64,000 nucleotides of DNA from the NCBI GenBank assembly GCA_022071955.1, contig JAJVIM010000024.1:17576-81575 (forward strand), in the 5' to 3' direction. How positions within the stretch are numbered: the first letter of the stretch is position 1; each line of letters begins with the position of its first letter. This document shows positions 63,501 through 64,000 of this stretch, piece after piece. The stretch comes from Anaerolineae bacterium. Its GTDB lineage: Bacteria; Chloroflexota; Anaerolineae; 4572-78; J111. The notes under the pieces are model-generated. The model did no database searches, was not told the DNA's origin, and saw only the letters and a list, made by a program, of their open reading frames with translations. Made by a program: the position numbers and the translations under genes.

Positions 63501-64000
63501 CTGCCGGGGACGAAGGTGGTGTTGGCCGGGATGGCATCGGTGATGACCACGCCGGGAGCAGCCTCGTTACCGGTGACAGCCCAGTTGAGGGTGTAGTTGA
63601 GGGTCTGGCCGGCCTGAACGATGCTGGGGGCGCTCTTGCTGAGGGTCAGCTGGTGGCCGGAGTTGACGGTGGTGGTGGTGCTGGCCGAGACGGGCGCGCC
63701 GCCGTTGCCATCGAAGATGCGGGCGGAGTTGGTGATGAGGGTGCCGTTGGGCAGAGGCGAATTGACCTGCACCTGGAGGGTGACATCGCCGCTTTCACCG
63801 GGGCTGTGGCTGCCCAGGTTCCACTGGACAAAGGAGCCCTGCTGCGAACAGCCGCTGCAACCGAAGAAGGCGGTGTTGGCCGGGATGGCATCGGTGATGG
63901 TCACATTTTGAGCCAGCTCATTGCCGGAGACGGCCCAGTGAATGGTGTAGTTGATGATGCTGCCCGGCAAAACCGGGTCCGGCGTATCCGATTTGGTCAG
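60539..64000 (-). CDS. Large secreted DUF11-repeat protein (N-terminus beyond window)
   Basis: The frame is open from the right edge (64000) to 60539, at least 1153 residues. I count eight DUF11-type repeats of roughly 110-120 residues, each with 'LTKS/A..P..V..G..I.YTI.W.V.GNE' and 'VITDAIPANTTF' blocks; five of them also carry a GC-rich 'CSGC' or 'CGGC' cysteine pair. Some repeat units are nearly identical at DNA level (for example 62215-62290 and 63685-63760). After the repeats comes 'GSGNIYLPLLMKANA', then a CARDB-like domain ('VELTILNCGDTNAVGAFWVD') and a Pro/Gln-rich end. Unlike its neighbours the 'YLPLLMK' stretch is internal. It is presumably a long surface stalk. The signal peptide must lie beyond the window. 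Confidence 0.88.
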   Translation of the reverse strand: MTKSDTPDPVLPGSIINYTIHWAVSGNELAQNVTITDAIPANTAFFGCSGCSQQGSFVQWNLGSHSPGESGDVTLQVQVNSPLPNGTLITNSARIFDGNGGAPVSASTTTTVNSGHQLTLSKSAPSIVQAGQTLNYTLNWAVTGNEAAPGVVITDAIPANTTFVPGSCSGCTVAGNIVTWSLGDLVPGNSGALTLAVTAGSLLPNGTLITNTARIRDASGLAVLASAATTVSSGHGFNLTKTDGADPVQAGDLLTYTIGWSVIGTEQALNVVISDTLPANTSYSSCSPTPCGLNAGNLVTWSLGARNPNTSGSVSLTVTVAPALANGTILSNQARIADSNGGIAATSNLEQTTVNASHRLTVAKLAPASVNPGSPIVYTIVYTVSGNEPALNVVIEDNTPVNTTFASAAGAASINNPGVGNSGLVRWNLPSPLNPGSTGVVTLTVNVANPLPNGTLINNSVSIRDSNGGATDVDSTSTTVNSSHGFTLTKSGTPDLVSPNNLINYTLHWEVTGNEPAQSVIITDAIPANTTFFSCGGCLQQGGGTYVQWNLGNASPGDSGDLTVQVRVNPLTPNGTVITNSARIRDANGGAPVSASSSATVQSSHTLTLDKRAPAVVAAGQQIIYTIDYNVIGDELAPSVVITDPIPAGTSYIANSCTGGCTVVGNVVTWDLGNLLPNSPGQVQFAVRVDNATLNGVEITNTATIIDNSGASATDSASTRVGTDLLIDLTDNRDTVQPGEQITYTISFSGTEPLNFGSLEIDIPANTTFVSASGGVLQSGKTLFWLITSQPAGFFGQRTIVVELPPVMDNGTVISTTARIAGDGKNNRDSDSAVVVSQPNLASSVKTVSNPVAPADSLVTYQIVLSNTGNMHAHSTAITDVLPAEMTYVGPVTPTGGIAGYVGSEVRWNGQVQVGTPVTITFEARVNADVSEGAIIENVVDINDGFHPDLVQKSAVIAVRNPAPGSGNIYLPLLMKANAAPAPTEPTVELTILNCGDTNAVGAFWVDLYFNPNEQSIFWPINHGEGYDWFGQGAGFTVSTLGAGQSINLYLNDAVIKNMPNPLPASARLYAQVDLFDKTTPGIGVVDEGPGGEANNIAGSGGSTCSATPGKPDLIVTGIRLLNTSNTQKQTLLQPAQTDGVEPAPARLQPPQQ

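Overview
The window looks like a chromosomal segment from an uncultured or little-studied Chloroflexota bacterium, probably close to Anaerolineae. This is an inference from gene style only: several MalT-type LuxR and BTAD regulators with STAND ATPases, lipoproteins with Thr-Pro linkers, secreted proteins ending in a 'YLPLIVKN'-like tail, an F420-type LLM oxidoreductase, and REP-like GC-rich hairpins between genes. No rRNA, tRNA or CRISPR array was seen.

Layout. 1-6.3 kb: a MalT-like regulator running off the left edge, divergent from a STAND ATPase fused to a formylglycine-generating-enzyme-like domain. 6.6-11.8 kb: a seven-gene operon led by a MerR regulator with a Cys at position 52 and a 19-bp-spacer promoter, followed by two aldo/keto reductases, a cupin, an LLM oxidoreductase, a zinc alcohol dehydrogenase and a DUF2255 protein; it reads as an aldehyde/electrophile response unit. 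12.2-16.0 kb: eutA-eutB-eutC, ethanolamine ammonia-lyase with its reactivase, with a cluster of three hairpins between eutB and eutC. 16.2-23.3 kb: a second MalT-like regulator, a glycosyltransferase, an FtsX/MacB-type permease and a small protein.

23.5-32.9 kb: three transcription units around a third MalT-like regulator. They share one promoter box (ATGACA, 18 bp, TATSCT, preceded by GGGG). Each unit contains one broken gene: a condensation-domain acyltransferase with an in-frame stop, a small protein with an in-frame stop, and a membrane protein with a one-base frameshift. An IS3-type transposase remnant closes this region. The box and the matched decay are the strongest candidates here for an undescribed regulon.

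33.0-41.1 kb: two large secreted proteins, a di-haem cytochrome/beta-helix fusion and an LRR-metzincin-beta-helix protein. 41.5-50.7 kb: a BTAD-STAND-WD40 regulator translationally coupled to a sugar-type solute-binding lipoprotein, then a convergent BTAD-NTPase-TPR regulator. 50.8-59.2 kb: small unknown proteins, two TPR lipoproteins, and an operon of two membrane proteins with a B12-binding radical SAM enzyme. 59.5-64 kb: two secreted DUF11-type proteins, the second running off the right edge.

A dispersed repeat of about 150-170 bp, carrying a hairpin with compensatory base changes, lies downstream of plus-strand genes at five or more places.
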